64,000 bases of DNA from Sphingobacterium micropteri. Lineage in GTDB: Bacteria > Bacteroidota > Bacteroidia > Sphingobacteriales > Sphingobacteriaceae. The stretch covers positions 186,001 through 250,000 of the forward strand of contig NZ_JACOIK010000001.1 of NCBI RefSeq assembly GCF_014692515.1, read 5' to 3'. Positions within the stretch are counted from its first letter, which is position 1. Every line of letters begins with the position of its first letter. Positions 9,120 to 17,939 of the stretch are shown here, piece after piece. Below the pieces are notes generated by a model. That model searched no databases. It worked only from the letters and a program-made list of their open reading frames with translations, and was not told the origin of the DNA. Made by a program: the position numbers and the translations under genes.

Positions 9120-9521
9120 CTAATCCCCTCCTGTGATATCCTCGTTGTCCTCAAGATTACTAATGTCTAGATTTTCCTCTTCTGAATCAGAAGGCGTATC
9201 AAATTCTTCTGTTTCTTGATTTCTGTCGGGTTGTTCATCTGTATCCGCTGTATAATTGGTATCCTCTTGGAGAGGTTCTGCATCGACTAAATCAGAATCC
9301 CGAAGGTCGTCTGTGGGATTTTCCCGATATACATCATCTGCACCTCCTATAATAGGGTCTTTATTAATTTCCTGACCTTTTGCGTCTCCAAATTCTTCAT
9401 CTTGCTCTCCGGGAATAATGGAAATCGTCGTTATTATAATATGTATTGTCTTTCTAAACACTATTTTATGACATGCTTTCATCTGATTATTTTTATTTTG
9501 CAACTCCGCTTCATCGTTCAT
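9120..9521 (-). CDS. Small acidic hypothetical protein
   Basis: A 133-residue ORF. From about residue 38 onward it is extremely acidic and low in complexity, with repeated Asp/Glu runs such as DSEEENLDISNLEDNED. The first 37 residues are different: partly basic, with an isoleucine-rich stretch (IHIIITTISII). The true start may therefore lie further in, or the N-terminus may be a short membrane-associated segment. No domain is recognised. The gene lies 20 bp upstream of the 201-residue hypothetical gene on the same strand and would be the first gene of that small operon. The acidic composition suggests an intrinsically disordered protein. Confidence 0.5.
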   Translation of the reverse strand: MNDEAELQNKNNQMKACHKIVFRKTIHIIITTISIIPGEQDEEFGDAKGQEINKDPIIGGADDVYRENPTDDLRDSDLVDAEPLQEDTNYTADTDEQPDRNQETEEFDTPSDSEEENLDISNLEDNEDITGGD

Positions 9522-9641
9522 TTTTATTATTGAACAATCGATTTACTTTTATGTTTAAAAAGACTAATCCCTTGTCGCTAGACTATATACCTGGGTCTTT
9601 ATGACATACACTATATACGTGATGATAAGTTTGCTATTATC

Positions 9642-9899
9642 TTAGTTATTTTTGCTAAACAAAAAGTAACAGATTAACAAGGTCGCATTGACGAAGACGG
9701 AAAACGCGTTTGATAGAATAATAGGCCATTCGTTGAGCATGATACCATAAGCCACCCATAAAGAGACACCTGTTAATAAAATAGTAATCATATAAGGAGA
9801 GATGTTTTCTACATCTTTTTCCTTTAGGATCTTTATCAATTGTGGCAGCATCGAAATGGAGGTTAATATTCCGGCCGCAATTCCAATTATTGTTTCCAT
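9642..9899 (-). CDS. SemiSWEET sugar transporter
   Basis: An 85-residue protein with three hydrophobic helices, the size of a bacterial SemiSWEET (half of a eukaryotic SWEET). Such proteins dimerise to form a sugar pore in the inner membrane. The PQ-loop motif MLPQLIKI follows helix 1 at about 18-25. Other family traits are SPYMITILLTGVSLWVAYG in helix 2 and a conserved Asn in helix 3 (SNAFSVFVNATLL). The start at METIIGI is the family's usual N-terminus. The gene stands alone, and a perfect hairpin lies about 57 bp upstream. Sugar specificity cannot be read from the sequence. Confidence 0.92.
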   Translation of the reverse strand: METIIGIAAGILTSISMLPQLIKILKEKDVENISPYMITILLTGVSLWVAYGIMLNEWPIILSNAFSVFVNATLLICYFLFSKNN

Positions 9900-9955
9900 A
9901 TTGTTTTATTAAAGTACGCGAGGCGGCCAAAATTGTTTTTCAAGTTGTTTTATAA

Positions 9956-9989
9956 AAAAAATCCTGAGGCGGGGAACCTCAGGATTTTT
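9956..9989. terminator. Bidirectional-looking hairpin terminator
   Basis: A stem AAAATCCTGAGG against CCTCAGGATTTT with a 7-nt loop has A/T tracts on both sides, so it could terminate from either side. No coding gene ends next to it: SemiSWEET starts 57 bp to its left and the lipid-kinase stop is 235 bp to its right. It may end a short transcript or belong to a lost gene. Confidence 0.75.
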
Positions 9990-10224
9990 AACTAACTAAC
10001 CAATTATAAACCTAAATTATGAAGTACCATTATAACTCCAATTTCCATGCCTTTCGTATGTACATAGTGTAGATTTAACACCTCTTAACATATATTTCGA
10101 AAAGCATAGGGTAATTGACGAATCTGTGACATATCGAACTTTTACTTATGATCCTTCGTACTGTCAAGAATGCAAAACTTACGACAAAAATGCAGCTAGC
10201 AACATCCTTTTTGGCAGGTTGGGA
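9990..10224 (+). other. Orphan receptor-like leader with a 17-codon ORF
   Basis: Directly right of the hairpin, on the plus strand, the words ACTAACTAACCAATTATAAA lead to ATG at 10019. A 17-codon frame follows (MKYHYNSNFHAFRMYIV), with its stop at 10070-10072. The upstream words resemble leaders of Bacteroidota TonB-receptor (SusC-type) genes, and the short peptide resembles their aromatic/basic N-termini. I infer a decapitated remnant of such a gene or a leader peptide. Nothing recognisable follows it up to the lipid-kinase stop. Confidence 0.3.
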
Positions 10225-11124
10225 TTATATGAGGAAATTAAGTCCGTGCTCCCGTACACCGATAGCGAGAGACCCATTTGATATAGTCATATATTTATCA
10301 TCAATATGAATGTTCCTGTTCGTAGATTGTATCTCCAAGTTTGCTGCTCGAAGCGTCTGAAAATCAAATGATGTTTTTTCTTGATGAATGATTCTTCTGA
10401 TATGTAGTGCGAAAGCCTCCCGTTCTCTTTCGGGAATCAATACCACATCTAAATAACCATCATCTAATTGCGCACTCGGGGCTAACATAAGATTGGGCCC
10501 GATGGAGGGGATATTCATGATTTCCAATAGCAGATACTTGCCTTCATACATTTTGTCATCTGCGTGAATAATATAATGATGTGCTTCTGTGGTTCGTATA
10601 ATTTCATACAGCTTTTCCAAAGCCAATTGTAATTGTTCGTCTGTATTTTCTAGATGGCTGACATCGATCTTATCCATTGTTTGGATAAGCGTAGGAAATA
10701 CGCCATACCCTACGCCTTCCAGAAAAAAATTAGAACTGTCGTCGTATTTCAGAATCCCCATGTCGAATCGCCGTTGTTTGCCATTTTTCCAGGCGTTTAC
10801 ATGATCCTCAAAGCTTGTTTCTTTGTGTATGGAGAATGTTTTAGATAGATTGTTTGCCGTTCCCATGGGTAAGAGTGCCATGGTTATCTTTTTGTCTAAG
10901 TTATCTTTTTGAAAAAGCTCCTTGACGACTCTGCGCACGGTTCCATCGCCGCCTGCCACGACAACAAAATCTACATCATATAGATGTTCCTTCCACTGTT
11001 CATCTTTTTTGATCGAAAAATAGGTGCACTGATACCCTGCTTTCTCGATAGCTTTAATAAGATCAGCCTTAAAATGATCCTCGTCACCCGCTTGGGGATT
11101 ATGTAATAAAGTTACTCGTTTCAT
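10225..11124 (-). CDS. Diacylglycerol kinase-family lipid kinase
   Basis: A 299-residue protein of the DagK/YegS/sphingosine-kinase family, which phosphorylates a lipid hydroxyl group using ATP. The nucleotide-binding GGDGT is at 58-62. The N-terminal LLHNPQAG is the usual first strand, and LLPMGTANNLSKTF is the conserved second glycine-rich block. The C-terminal half is the beta-sandwich domain (LLLEIMNIPSIGPNLMLAP, LDDGYLDVVLIPE). It is soluble and probably membrane-associated. It is divergent from surE, with 75 bp between the two starts. Since Bacteroidota make sphingolipids, a sphingoid or ceramide substrate is as plausible as diacylglycerol; the sequence does not decide. Confidence 0.9.
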   Translation of the reverse strand: MKRVTLLHNPQAGDEDHFKADLIKAIEKAGYQCTYFSIKKDEQWKEHLYDVDFVVVAGGDGTVRRVVKELFQKDNLDKKITMALLPMGTANNLSKTFSIHKETSFEDHVNAWKNGKQRRFDMGILKYDDSSNFFLEGVGYGVFPTLIQTMDKIDVSHLENTDEQLQLALEKLYEIIRTTEAHHYIIHADDKMYEGKYLLLEIMNIPSIGPNLMLAPSAQLDDGYLDVVLIPEREREAFALHIRRIIHQEKTSFDFQTLRAANLEIQSTNRNIHIDDKYMTISNGSLAIGVREHGLNFLI

Positions 11125-11199
11125 ATATGTTATTTAATATGAGAACATTTTGGGGGGCTTAATTGTTGTTAAATTAAGAAAAATAAATACGAAAATATT

Positions 11200-11931
11200 A
11201 TGAGGATATTAGTGACGAATGACGATGGTATATATAGTCCGGGGATCGCAGCCTTGGCAAAAGTAGCAAAGAATTTTGGCGAGGTTCGGGTGGTTGCACC
11301 AGATGTAGAGCAGTCTTCTATGGGGCATGCGGTAACACATTCAAGACCGTTAGGTTATAAAAAATCGCCTATTGAGTTTCCGGATATAGAAGCTCATCGT
11401 GTAAATGGAACTCCTGCTGATTGTGTAGCGATGGGAATGCATCTATGGAAAAATGTAGATGTGGTTTTATCAGGGATTAATATGGGACCCAATTTGGGAA
11501 ATTCGATGTGGCATTCGGGAACACTGGCGGCAGCGAAGCAGGCGGTATTGTTTGGTGTCAAGGGAGTAGCTCTCAGTACGCCAGTTGGAAAAGATGAGCC
11601 TGATTTCGAACATTTAGAAACATATGTGGCAAAGACATTGGAGCTTTTATTGAAAAATGACGAATTGGCCTTATACAATGTCAATTTTCCGCCTGACCCT
11701 ACTGATATTGCATGGACAAGACAGTCCGTGCGATTATATGATGGTACGATCGTGCCCGGAACCGACCCGTTGGGTAGAAAGCACTATTGGTTTACGGTGA
11801 CGCCACTAGATCCGGCGGAAGAAGGAACCGATCGTTGGGCCGTAGAAAATAACATGGTCTCGATTACCCCATTACGTCTGGATCTGACCGATGAAGAGAT
11901 ATTGAGTGAGAAAAAAAAATTATTGGTTTAG
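11200..11931 (+). CDS. surE: 5'/3'-nucleotidase SurE
   Basis: A 243-residue SurE protein, a cytoplasmic metal-dependent nucleotidase for nucleoside 5'- and 3'-monophosphates that is associated with stationary-phase survival. The N-terminus MRILVTNDDG carries the metal-binding Asp8-Asp9. Family motifs include SPGIAAL, APDVEQSSMGHAVT and VLSGINMGPNLGN, the last holding the Asn ligand. Length fits the family. The aldo/keto reductase gene follows on the same strand, 53 bp downstream, and may be co-transcribed. The start is unambiguous. Confidence 0.96.
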   Translation: MRILVTNDDGIYSPGIAALAKVAKNFGEVRVVAPDVEQSSMGHAVTHSRPLGYKKSPIEFPDIEAHRVNGTPADCVAMGMHLWKNVDVVLSGINMGPNLGNSMWHSGTLAAAKQAVLFGVKGVALSTPVGKDEPDFEHLETYVAKTLELLLKNDELALYNVNFPPDPTDIAWTRQSVRLYDGTIVPGTDPLGRKHYWFTVTPLDPAEEGTDRWAVENNMVSITPLRLDLTDEEILSEKKKLLV

Positions 11932-11984
11932 CTTAATTATATATATTATTGCACCCATTCGTTCGATTAAGAAAAGAACATAAA

Positions 11985-13007
11985 ATGGAAAACAGCAATA
12001 AACGTCCAAATTTAGGACATCAACTACCCTCAGTTGTATTCGGAACAAGTGGATTGGGAAATTTATATGTGGAGCTGCCTTTCGAAGAAAAATTGGCCAT
12101 TGTGGGAGAGTGTATAAAACACGCCCCCGGAAAAGCAGTCTTTGATACGGCGGGAAAGTATGGCGCAGGTCTCTCGTTAGAATCGATAGGCGAAAGTTTA
12201 AGGCAATTAGGCGTGCCTCCATCCGACGTGTTGATCAGTAATAAACTAGGTTGGTATCAAGTGCCCCTGACGACAACGGAACCTACATTTGAACCCGGTG
12301 TATGGAAAGGATTGAAAAACGATGCGGTGCAGAAAATAAGTTATGAGGGTATTTTAGCGTGTTTTCATCAAGGCAACGCGTTATTGGGGGATTATACAGC
12401 ACAGTTAGTTTCGGTTCATGATCCTGATGAATATTTAGCTACTGCAAGTAGTCCAGAAGAAGAAGAAGCACTTTATCGCGATATTTTAGACGCCTATCGC
12501 GCGCTTGCAGAGCTGAAGGCCGACGGTAAAGTCTTAGGTATTGGGGTTGGTGCAAAAAATTGGAAGATTATCCAACGGATAGCGAATGATGTTGTGTTAG
12601 ACTGGGCGATGATAGCCAATAGCCTCACCGTACATAGCCATCCGAAAGCACTTGTTGATTTTATAGAAGGACTGGGGGGAAAGGGTGTCGCTGTTATTAA
12701 CTCGGCTGTATTTAATGGTGGTTTTTTGGTGGGAAGTGATTACTATAATTATCAACTTATTGATAGGAATACGGAAGAGGGGAGTGTACTATATGCCTGG
12801 CGGGATAAATTCTGGGCGTTGTGTGCCAAGTTTGACATATTACCAGCCGAGGCCTGTTTTAACTTTGGATTTAATATCACGGGTGTCCGTAGTGTTGCAT
12901 TGAATACCACGAAATCGGAAAAAGTTCGTATCAACGCTGCTATGGCTATGAAAGATATTCCAGCTGATTTTTGGAGAGCGATGCGAGAAGAGGGGCTTAT
13001 ATTATAA
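11985..13007 (+). CDS. Aldo/keto reductase (L-fucose/aldose dehydrogenase-like)
   Basis: A 340-residue aldo/keto reductase whose TIM barrel shows FGTSGLGNLY near the start and FDTAGKYGAGLSLESIGE, which holds the catalytic Asp and Tyr, then SNKLGWY with the Lys. The LGIGVGAKNWK segment and C-terminal SVALNTTKSEKVRIN fit the NAD(P)-binding end. It most resembles the D-threo-aldose/L-fucose 1-dehydrogenase branch, which oxidises free sugars. The frame opens at 11949, but I use the ATG at 11985: it follows GAAAAGAACATAAA and gives a normal N-terminus, while the extra 12 residues look like leader. A perfect palindromic terminator follows. Substrate is inferred from family only. Confidence 0.9.
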   Translation: MENSNKRPNLGHQLPSVVFGTSGLGNLYVELPFEEKLAIVGECIKHAPGKAVFDTAGKYGAGLSLESIGESLRQLGVPPSDVLISNKLGWYQVPLTTTEPTFEPGVWKGLKNDAVQKISYEGILACFHQGNALLGDYTAQLVSVHDPDEYLATASSPEEEEALYRDILDAYRALAELKADGKVLGIGVGAKNWKIIQRIANDVVLDWAMIANSLTVHSHPKALVDFIEGLGGKGVAVINSAVFNGGFLVGSDYYNYQLIDRNTEEGSVLYAWRDKFWALCAKFDILPAEACFNFGFNITGVRSVALNTTKSEKVRINAAMAMKDIPADFWRAMREEGLIL

Positions 13008-13010
13008 AGT

Positions 13011-13041
13011 AAAAGGAGAATGCAATTGCATTCTCCTTCTT
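13011..13041 (+). terminator. Terminator after the aldo/keto reductase
   Basis: AAGGAGAATGCAA is followed directly by its reverse complement, giving a strong hairpin 6 bp after the stop, with CTTCTTATTCT after it. It may also serve the convergent small basic gene. Confidence 0.8.
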
Positions 13042-13067
13042 ATTCTATCATAGTTCAGAAACAAGTA

Positions 13068-13247
13068 CTATTTCGCTTCAGCAGCTAATTTGTCTAAGAT
13101 CGCGTTGTTCTTTGTGATTTGGCTATCTTTCGGCATTTCGCTTCTTGATCCCAATTCCACATTACGACCTAATTTCAAAAACTGTACTTCCATACGTGAA
13201 GTAGTTTTATTTCTTCTATCTTTTCTTTTTAAACGTGTAACTCCCAT
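13068..13247 (-). CDS. Small basic conserved protein (59 residues)
   Basis: A 59-residue ORF on the minus strand, starting MGVTRLKRKDRRNKTTSR. It is strongly basic in its first 20 residues (KRKDRRNK), which suggests RNA or ribosome binding, and it ends in an amphipathic helix (NNAILDKLAAEAK). The N-terminal MGVTRLKRK pattern is one I associate with a short conserved Bacteroidota protein, but I know no function for it. It begins 28 bp after the tRNA-Cys on the same strand and may share its transcript. It is shorter than the usual ORF cut-off. Codon use looks like that of neighbouring highly expressed genes. Confidence 0.75.
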   Translation of the reverse strand: MGVTRLKRKDRRNKTTSRMEVQFLKLGRNVELGSRSEMPKDSQITKNNAILDKLAAEAK

Positions 13248-13275
13248 GGTTCAATTTTTTTTATCTTTAAAAGCG

Positions 13276-13346
13276 AGGTCGGAAGCGGATTCGAACCGCT
13301 GTAGGAGGTTTTGCAGACCTCAGCCTAGCCACTCGGCCATCCGACC
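13276..13346 (-). tRNA. tRNA-Cys (anticodon GCA)
   Basis: Reading the minus strand, a 7-bp acceptor stem (GGTCGGA with TCCGACC), U8, A14, the D arm, an anticodon arm with loop CTGCAAA (anticodon GCA) and a T arm with GGTTCGAATCC are all in place. The discriminator is U73, as expected for tRNA-Cys. The gene is 71 nt and CCA is not encoded. Confidence 0.97.
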
Positions 13347-13429
13347 CTTTCCCGTTCAAGGGAATGCAAAAATAAAACTTACTTTTGATATATCCAATAG
13401 TTTAGCGCGCAATATTTATTTTAGTGATG

Positions 13430-13525
13430 AGTGGTTAGTGGGGTAGAAAGTTAAGAAGTTAGAAAGTGAAGGAGATTGGAGGGTTAGTGACAAGTGGTTA
13501 GAGGGTTAGAAAGTTAAGAAGTTAG
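13430..13525 (+). repeat. Pair of 33-bp imperfect direct repeats
   Basis: Units at 13430-13462 and 13493-13525 share AGTGGTTAG and GAAAGTTAAGAAGTTAG and differ at about three positions. The period is 63 bp, and further GTTAG words occur around them. The region between tRNA-Cys and the porin gene holds no ORF, so this is a non-coding GTTAG-rich repeat patch. Confidence 0.75.
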
Positions 13526-13601
13526 CGGTTAGGTGTTCGTGATTCGTGATTTTTGGTCTGAATATTGTAATGGATATCGTGATAAAACAAATTTGAAGAG
13601 T

Positions 13602-14249
13602 ATGAAAAAGATTTTACTTTCATTAGGAGCAGCATTTTTATTGGCTGCAGGAGCACAAGCCCAAACATCTTGGGGTTTGAAAGCGGGTGTCAACATGGGT
13701 AAGTATAGTAATGCGCCCGAGTCTTCAAAAGACTATCAGAAAATGAATACCTCATTTTATGTAACAGGGTATGCAGATTTGCCGGTAGCGCCAAACTTTT
13801 CTGTTCAGCCGGGACTATCTTTACAAGGTAAAGGTGATAAGTACAAGCTTGATGGAGATAATTTGGATGGAAGTATGACAACGAATGTAATGGCATTGGA
13901 AATTCCCGTAAATGCCGTTTATTATATTCCGACAGGATATAGCGGCTCCGTATTTTTAGGCGCTGGACCTTACGTGGGATATTCTCTTAGCGGAAAACAC
14001 AAAGTAGAAGGACGAGCGGGTGATCTTTTTGAAGGGGAAGGGGAATACGATATAGATTTCTCTGGTGACGATAAAGACCAAAAGCCATTTGATTTCGGTT
14101 TGAACTTTATGGCCGGATACAAATTGTCTAATGGATTCTTGATTAACGCTGGATATGGCCTTGGTTTGACGAACTTATCACCAAGCAGCAACAGCGACAA
14201 TAAGTATTCTAACCGCGTACTATCCTTTGGAGTTGGTTACCAATTCTAA
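13602..14249 (+). CDS. Porin-family outer-membrane beta-barrel protein
   Basis: A 215-residue secreted protein of the PorT/outer-membrane beta-barrel (OMP_b-brl) type. A signal peptide MKKILLSLGAAFLLAAGAQA is followed by QTSWGLKAGVNMGKYS, the usual first barrel strand of this family. The C-terminus ends VLSFGVGYQF with a terminal Phe. The frame is open back to 13533, but the ATG at 13602 starts the signal peptide and is chosen. The barrel would have eight strands by size. The acidic loop at about 145-170 (EGEGEYDIDFSGDDKD) may bind cations. A shared terminator separates it from the convergent rpsJ. The role is unknown. Confidence 0.9.
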   Translation: MKKILLSLGAAFLLAAGAQAQTSWGLKAGVNMGKYSNAPESSKDYQKMNTSFYVTGYADLPVAPNFSVQPGLSLQGKGDKYKLDGDNLDGSMTTNVMALEIPVNAVYYIPTGYSGSVFLGAGPYVGYSLSGKHKVEGRAGDLFEGEGEYDIDFSGDDKDQKPFDFGLNFMAGYKLSNGFLINAGYGLGLTNLSPSSNSDNKYSNRVLSFGVGYQF

Positions 14250-14262
14250 GAAACATCTTGTA

Positions 14263-14297
14263 AAAAAATAGGCTGCTTTGAAAAAGCAGCCTATTTT
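14263..14297. terminator. Bidirectional terminator between porin gene and rpsJ
   Basis: A stem AAAATAGGCTGCTT with AAGCAGCCTATTTT has T-tracts on both strands, 14 bp after the porin stop and 18 bp after the rpsJ stop. It ends both convergent transcripts. Confidence 0.92.
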
Positions 14298-14314
14298 TGT
14301 TTAACTGAAATCTA

Positions 14315-14620
14315 TCACACTTTGATTTCCACTTCAACGCCTGAAGGCAATTCAAGTTTCATCAATGCATCAACAGTTTTAGAGTTGGAAGAATAGATAT
14401 CCAACAATCTTTTGTACGCACACAATTGGAATTGCTCACGTGCTTTCTTGTTAACGTGTGGTGAACGTAAAACCGTATAGATTTTTTTCTCTGTAGGCAA
14501 TGGAATAGGACCACTGACAACTGCACCTGTAGGTTTTACTGTTTTTACGATTTTCTCAGCCGACTTGTCTACCAAGTTGTAATCGTAAGATTTCAATTTA
14601 ATTCTGATTCTTTGGCTCAT
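14315..14620 (-). CDS. rpsJ: 30S ribosomal protein S10 (uS10)
   Basis: A 101-residue S10 starting [20 protein letters not shown], with the conserved [30 protein letters not shown] region (given here only to mark residues about 35-64). It binds the 16S 3' domain and, as NusE, takes part in antitermination. An in-frame ATG at 14644 is ignored because the family starts at MSQRIR. It is the last gene of rpsL-rpsG-fusA-rpsJ, 64 bp after fusA. The S10 operon genes (rplC and so on) do not follow. A bidirectional terminator and an unrelated porin gene lie next, so the usual str-S10 continuity is interrupted here. Confidence 0.98.
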   Translation of the reverse strand: MSQRIRIKLKSYDYNLVDKSAEKIVKTVKPTGAVVSGPIPLPTEKKIYTVLRSPHVNKKAREQFQLCAYKRLLDIYSSNSKTVDALMKLELPSGVEVEIKV

Positions 14621-14684
14621 TTTTATGTATTTAAATATGACCACTGATTAGAGCTATTCACAACCAGTGATCGGTAAATTATTA

Positions 14685-16808
14685 TTAGTCTTCGATAGAT
14701 TTGATCTTACCTTTAGATTTCGCGATTACATCGTCTTGTACGTTACGAGGTGCTTCTGCATAGTGGTCAAACTCCATGGTAGAAGTTGCACGACCAGAAG
14801 TAATCGTCCGCAATTGCGTTACATAACCGAACATTTCCGAAAGAGGTACGTGCGCTTTGATAACTTGTGCACCACCACGTGTATCCAAACCTTGCATTTG
14901 ACCACGACGACGGTTCAAGTCACCCATGACATCACCCATGTTTTCTTCCGGAGTCAATACTTCGACCTTCATGATAGGCTCCATCAATACAGGAGAACAT
15001 TTAGGTAAAGCATTACGGTATGCCATCTTAGCCGCCAATTCGAATGATAGCGAATCGGAGTCGACCGCGTGGAAGGAACCATCGATCAAACGAACTTTCA
15101 TGCCTGAAAGTGGATAACCTGCCAATACACCATTACTCATAGATACGTCAAATCCTTTCTGTACCGAAGGAATGTATTCTTTTGGAATAGCACCACCCAC
15201 GATTTCATTTACGAATTGAAGAGGAGATTTTGTTAGATCGTAGTCCTCGTCAGCCGGAGAAACAACCACTTTGATGTCCGCGAACTTACCGCGACCACCA
15301 GATTGTTTTTTGTACACTTCACGGTGTTCTGTCGTTCCGTTGATAGACTCTTTGTAAGCTACCTGTGGAGCACCTTGGTTCACTTCAACTTTGAACTCAC
15401 GTTTTAAACGGTCGATCAAAATATCCAAGTGAAGCTCACCCATACCAGAGATAACTGTTTGACCAGTTTCTTCATCTGATTTTACAACAAATGTAGGGTC
15501 TTCTTCTGCTAGTTTACCTAATGCGATACCTAATTTATCCACGTCAGCTTGTGTTTTCGGCTCAATTGCCAAACCGATTACAGGCTCAGGGAATACCATA
15601 GATTCTAGAACGATAGGGTTCTTTTCATCACAAAGGGTATCACCTGTTTTGATGTCTTTAAAACCAACTACGGCACCGATATCGCCCGCACTGATACGCT
15701 CGATAGGGTTTTGTTTGTTGGCGTGCATCTGGAAGATACGGGAAATACGTTCTCTGTTACCAGAACGAGTGTTCAAAACATAAGAACCTGCTTCCAATAT
15801 ACCGGAGTATGCACGAATAAAGCATAGACGACCAACAAATGGGTCGGTAGCGATCTTAAATCCTAAAGCTGCGAAAGGTTCAGATTCAGATGGTTTACGC
15901 TCGATTTCGTTTTCGTTGCGCGGGTCAGTACCTTTAACCGCTTCGATATCTAACGGAGAAGGTAATAATTCCATCACCAAATCAAGCATGGTTTGTACAC
16001 CTTTATTTTTGAAAGATGAACCACATACCATAGGAACGATAGCGTTATCCAATACCGCTTTACGCAAAGCATCAAGGATTTCGCGCTCAGTCAATGAATT
16101 CGGATCATCGAAGAATTTCTCCATCAATGATTCGTCGTAAGAAGCGACAGCCTCCAATAATTTCTCACGGTATTCTGCCACCTCGTCAACCATATCGTCT
16201 GGGATAGGAACTTCTGTAAAGGTCATCCCTTTATCTTCTTTGTTCCACACCATTCCGCGGTTGTTGATCAAGTCAACTACACCTTCGAAATCATCTTCCG
16301 CACCGATAGGCAATTGCAATGCAACAGCCTCAGAACCTAACATTTCTTTTACTTGTTTTACAACTTTCAAGAAATCAGCGCCTGAACGGTCCATTTTATT
16401 TACGAAACCGATACGCGGTACTTTATAGCCATCAGCTAAACGCCAGTTCGTTTCTGATTGTGGTTCAACACCGTCAACTGCAGAGAACAAGAATACCAAT
16501 CCATCCAATACGCGCAATGAACGGTTTACCTCTACGGTAAAGTCCACGTGGCCAGGCGTGTCGATAACGTTTACTTGATATTTTTTGTTGCGATAGTTCC
16601 AGAATACAGTAACAGCAGCAGAAGTAATCGTGATACCACGCTCTTGCTCTTGTGCCATCCAGTCAGTTGTAGCAGAACCTTCGTGAGTTTCTCCTAATTT
16701 GTGGTTAACACCAGAGTAAAATAAAATACGTTCTGTTGTTGTTGTTTTACCAGCATCGATGTGTGCAGCGATACCAATATTTCTTACTAAACTTAAATCT
16801 TTTGCCAT
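14685..16808 (-). CDS. fusA: Elongation factor G
   Basis: A 707-residue translational GTPase that drives ribosomal translocation and, with RRF, ribosome recycling. The P-loop AHIDAGKTT is at 15-23, DTPGHVDF and NKMD motifs follow, and domain IV/V features such as [10 protein letters not shown] are in place. I start at [12 protein letters not shown] (16808); the ORF extends ten codons upstream without family support. It lies in the str operon, 102 bp after rpsG, with a nested hairpin in that gap. Length is full for the family and no truncation is seen. It is a canonical, ribosome-associated copy rather than a tetracycline-resistance relative. Confidence 0.98.
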   Translation of the reverse strand: MAKDLSLVRNIGIAAHIDAGKTTTTERILFYSGVNHKLGETHEGSATTDWMAQEQERGITITSAAVTVFWNYRNKKYQVNVIDTPGHVDFTVEVNRSLRVLDGLVFLFSAVDGVEPQSETNWRLADGYKVPRIGFVNKMDRSGADFLKVVKQVKEMLGSEAVALQLPIGAEDDFEGVVDLINNRGMVWNKEDKGMTFTEVPIPDDMVDEVAEYREKLLEAVASYDESLMEKFFDDPNSLTEREILDALRKAVLDNAIVPMVCGSSFKNKGVQTMLDLVMELLPSPLDIEAVKGTDPRNENEIERKPSESEPFAALGFKIATDPFVGRLCFIRAYSGILEAGSYVLNTRSGNRERISRIFQMHANKQNPIERISAGDIGAVVGFKDIKTGDTLCDEKNPIVLESMVFPEPVIGLAIEPKTQADVDKLGIALGKLAEEDPTFVVKSDEETGQTVISGMGELHLDILIDRLKREFKVEVNQGAPQVAYKESINGTTEHREVYKKQSGGRGKFADIKVVVSPADEDYDLTKSPLQFVNEIVGGAIPKEYIPSVQKGFDVSMSNGVLAGYPLSGMKVRLIDGSFHAVDSDSLSFELAAKMAYRNALPKCSPVLMEPIMKVEVLTPEENMGDVMGDLNRRRGQMQGLDTRGGAQVIKAHVPLSEMFGYVTQLRTITSGRATSTMEFDHYAEAPRNVQDDVIAKSKGKIKSIED

Positions 16809-16820
16809 TTTGTTTTTAAA

Positions 16821-16905
16821 TGAAATCACACAGATCAAAAAAGGATTACACAGACTTCAATGATATCCATCTGTGTAATCCCTTATAGCTGTGTAATCAA
16901 TTTCA
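16821..16905. repeat. Nested inverted repeat between rpsG and fusA
   Basis: GGATTACACAGA (16843-16854) pairs perfectly with TCTGTGTAATCC (16870-16881). Outside it, TGAAATCACACAG and CTGTGTAATCAATTTCA form a second, imperfect arm pair. It has no T-tract, so it is more likely an mRNA processing or repeat element than a terminator. Confidence 0.8.
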
Positions 16906-16910
16906 TGATA

Positions 16911-17378
16911 TTAGAATCTGAAGTGTGAAAACGCTTTGTTTGCTTCTGCCATTTTGTGCGTATCTTCTTTCTTCTTCACAGCAGCACCTTCGCCTTTAGA
17001 AGCGGAAATGATTTCTCCTGCTAGTTTTTCACGCATGGTTTTTTCACCGCGTTTGCGAGAGTAGGAAATTAGCCATTTCATACCCAAAGCGATTTTACGC
17101 TCTGGACGTACCTCCATAGGAACTTGAAAGTTGGCACCACCCACACGACGAGATTTAACCTCTACAGCAGGCATTACGTTGTTCAACGCTTTTTTCCAAG
17201 TCTCTAAACCGTTCTCTTGTGTTTTTTGTTCTACTATTTCTACTGCATCGTAAAAGATGGAATAAGCGATAGATTTCTTACCGTCTACCATCATGTTGTT
17301 TACGAAACGTGTTACCTGAACGTCATTAAACTTTGGATCAGGTAAAATGATTCTCTTTTTTGGTTTTGATTTTCTCAT
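16911..17378 (-). CDS. rpsG: 30S ribosomal protein S7 (uS7)
   Basis: A 155-residue S7 starting [19 protein letters not shown], with the family's [25 protein letters not shown] and [14 protein letters not shown] segments. It nucleates assembly of the 16S 3' major domain and can bind its own mRNA in other bacteria. A strong Shine-Dalgarno GGAGGA (17386-17391) sits 7 nt before the ATG, which is unusual in Bacteroidota, where most starts lack one. The gene is 19 bp after rpsL in the str operon. Sequence and length are ordinary. Confidence 0.98.
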   Translation of the reverse strand: MRKSKPKKRIILPDPKFNDVQVTRFVNNMMVDGKKSIAYSIFYDAVEIVEQKTQENGLETWKKALNNVMPAVEVKSRRVGGANFQVPMEVRPERKIALGMKWLISYSRKRGEKTMREKLAGEIISASKGEGAAVKKKEDTHKMAEANKAFSHFRF

Positions 17379-17397
17379 TTTCTTTTCCTCCGTTTAA

Positions 17398-17805
17398 TTA
17401 TTTTTTACCTTTTGCCGGAGCTGCAGCTTGTCCTGGTTTAGGACGCTTAGTTCCGTATTTAGAACGACGTTGGTTACGACCGTTAACACCAGAAGTATCC
17501 AAAGCACCACGGATAATGTGGTAACGAACACCTGGTAAGTCTTTCACCCGACCGCCACGGATTAACACGATAGAGTGCTCTTGTAAGTTGTGTCCTTCAC
17601 CAGGGATGTAAGCATTCACCTCTTTACCATTGGTAAGACGTACACGAGCGACTTTACGCATTGCTGAGTTTGGTTTTTTAGGGGTAGTCGTGTATACACG
17701 GGTACACACACCTCTTCGCTGTGGACATGAGTCCAACGCTGGAGACTTACTCTTGTCTTCCAGAGCTACTCTACCTTTTCTAACTAATTGCTGAATAGTA
17801 GGCAT
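17398..17805 (-). CDS. rpsL: 30S ribosomal protein S12 (uS12)
   Basis: A 135-residue S12, the decoding-site protein of the 30S subunit. Family landmarks include [30 protein letters not shown], the [18 protein letters not shown] stretch with the Lys that corresponds to the streptomycin-resistance codon (about residue 44), and the [20 protein letters not shown] region. The C-terminal tail is Lys/Pro/Ala-rich, as is common. It is the first gene of the str operon, with a clear TATCTTTG promoter element upstream. The Lys at the resistance position appears wild type. Confidence 0.98.
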   Translation of the reverse strand: MPTIQQLVRKGRVALEDKSKSPALDSCPQRRGVCTRVYTTTPKKPNSAMRKVARVRLTNGKEVNAYIPGEGHNLQEHSIVLIRGGRVKDLPGVRYHIIRGALDTSGVNGRNQRRSKYGTKRPKPGQAAAPAKGKK

Positions 17806-17853
17806 TTACCTGTTTTTGTTTTTAATTTATTAAAATTAATTTTTTAAAGTCCG

Positions 17854-17861
17854 CAAAGATA
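17854..17861 (-). promoter_or_regulatory. Promoter -7 element of the str operon
   Basis: TATCTTTG on the minus strand matches the Bacteroidota -7 consensus TAnnTTTG and lies about 49 bp upstream of the rpsL ATG. A good TTTG -33 element is not obvious. Confidence 0.6.
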
Positions 17862-17939
17862 ATGATTCTGTTTTGAATATTAAATAGTTAGGATGTAAAA
17901 TATTATGATCTGTCGAAGAATCTTCTTTAATACGACAGC

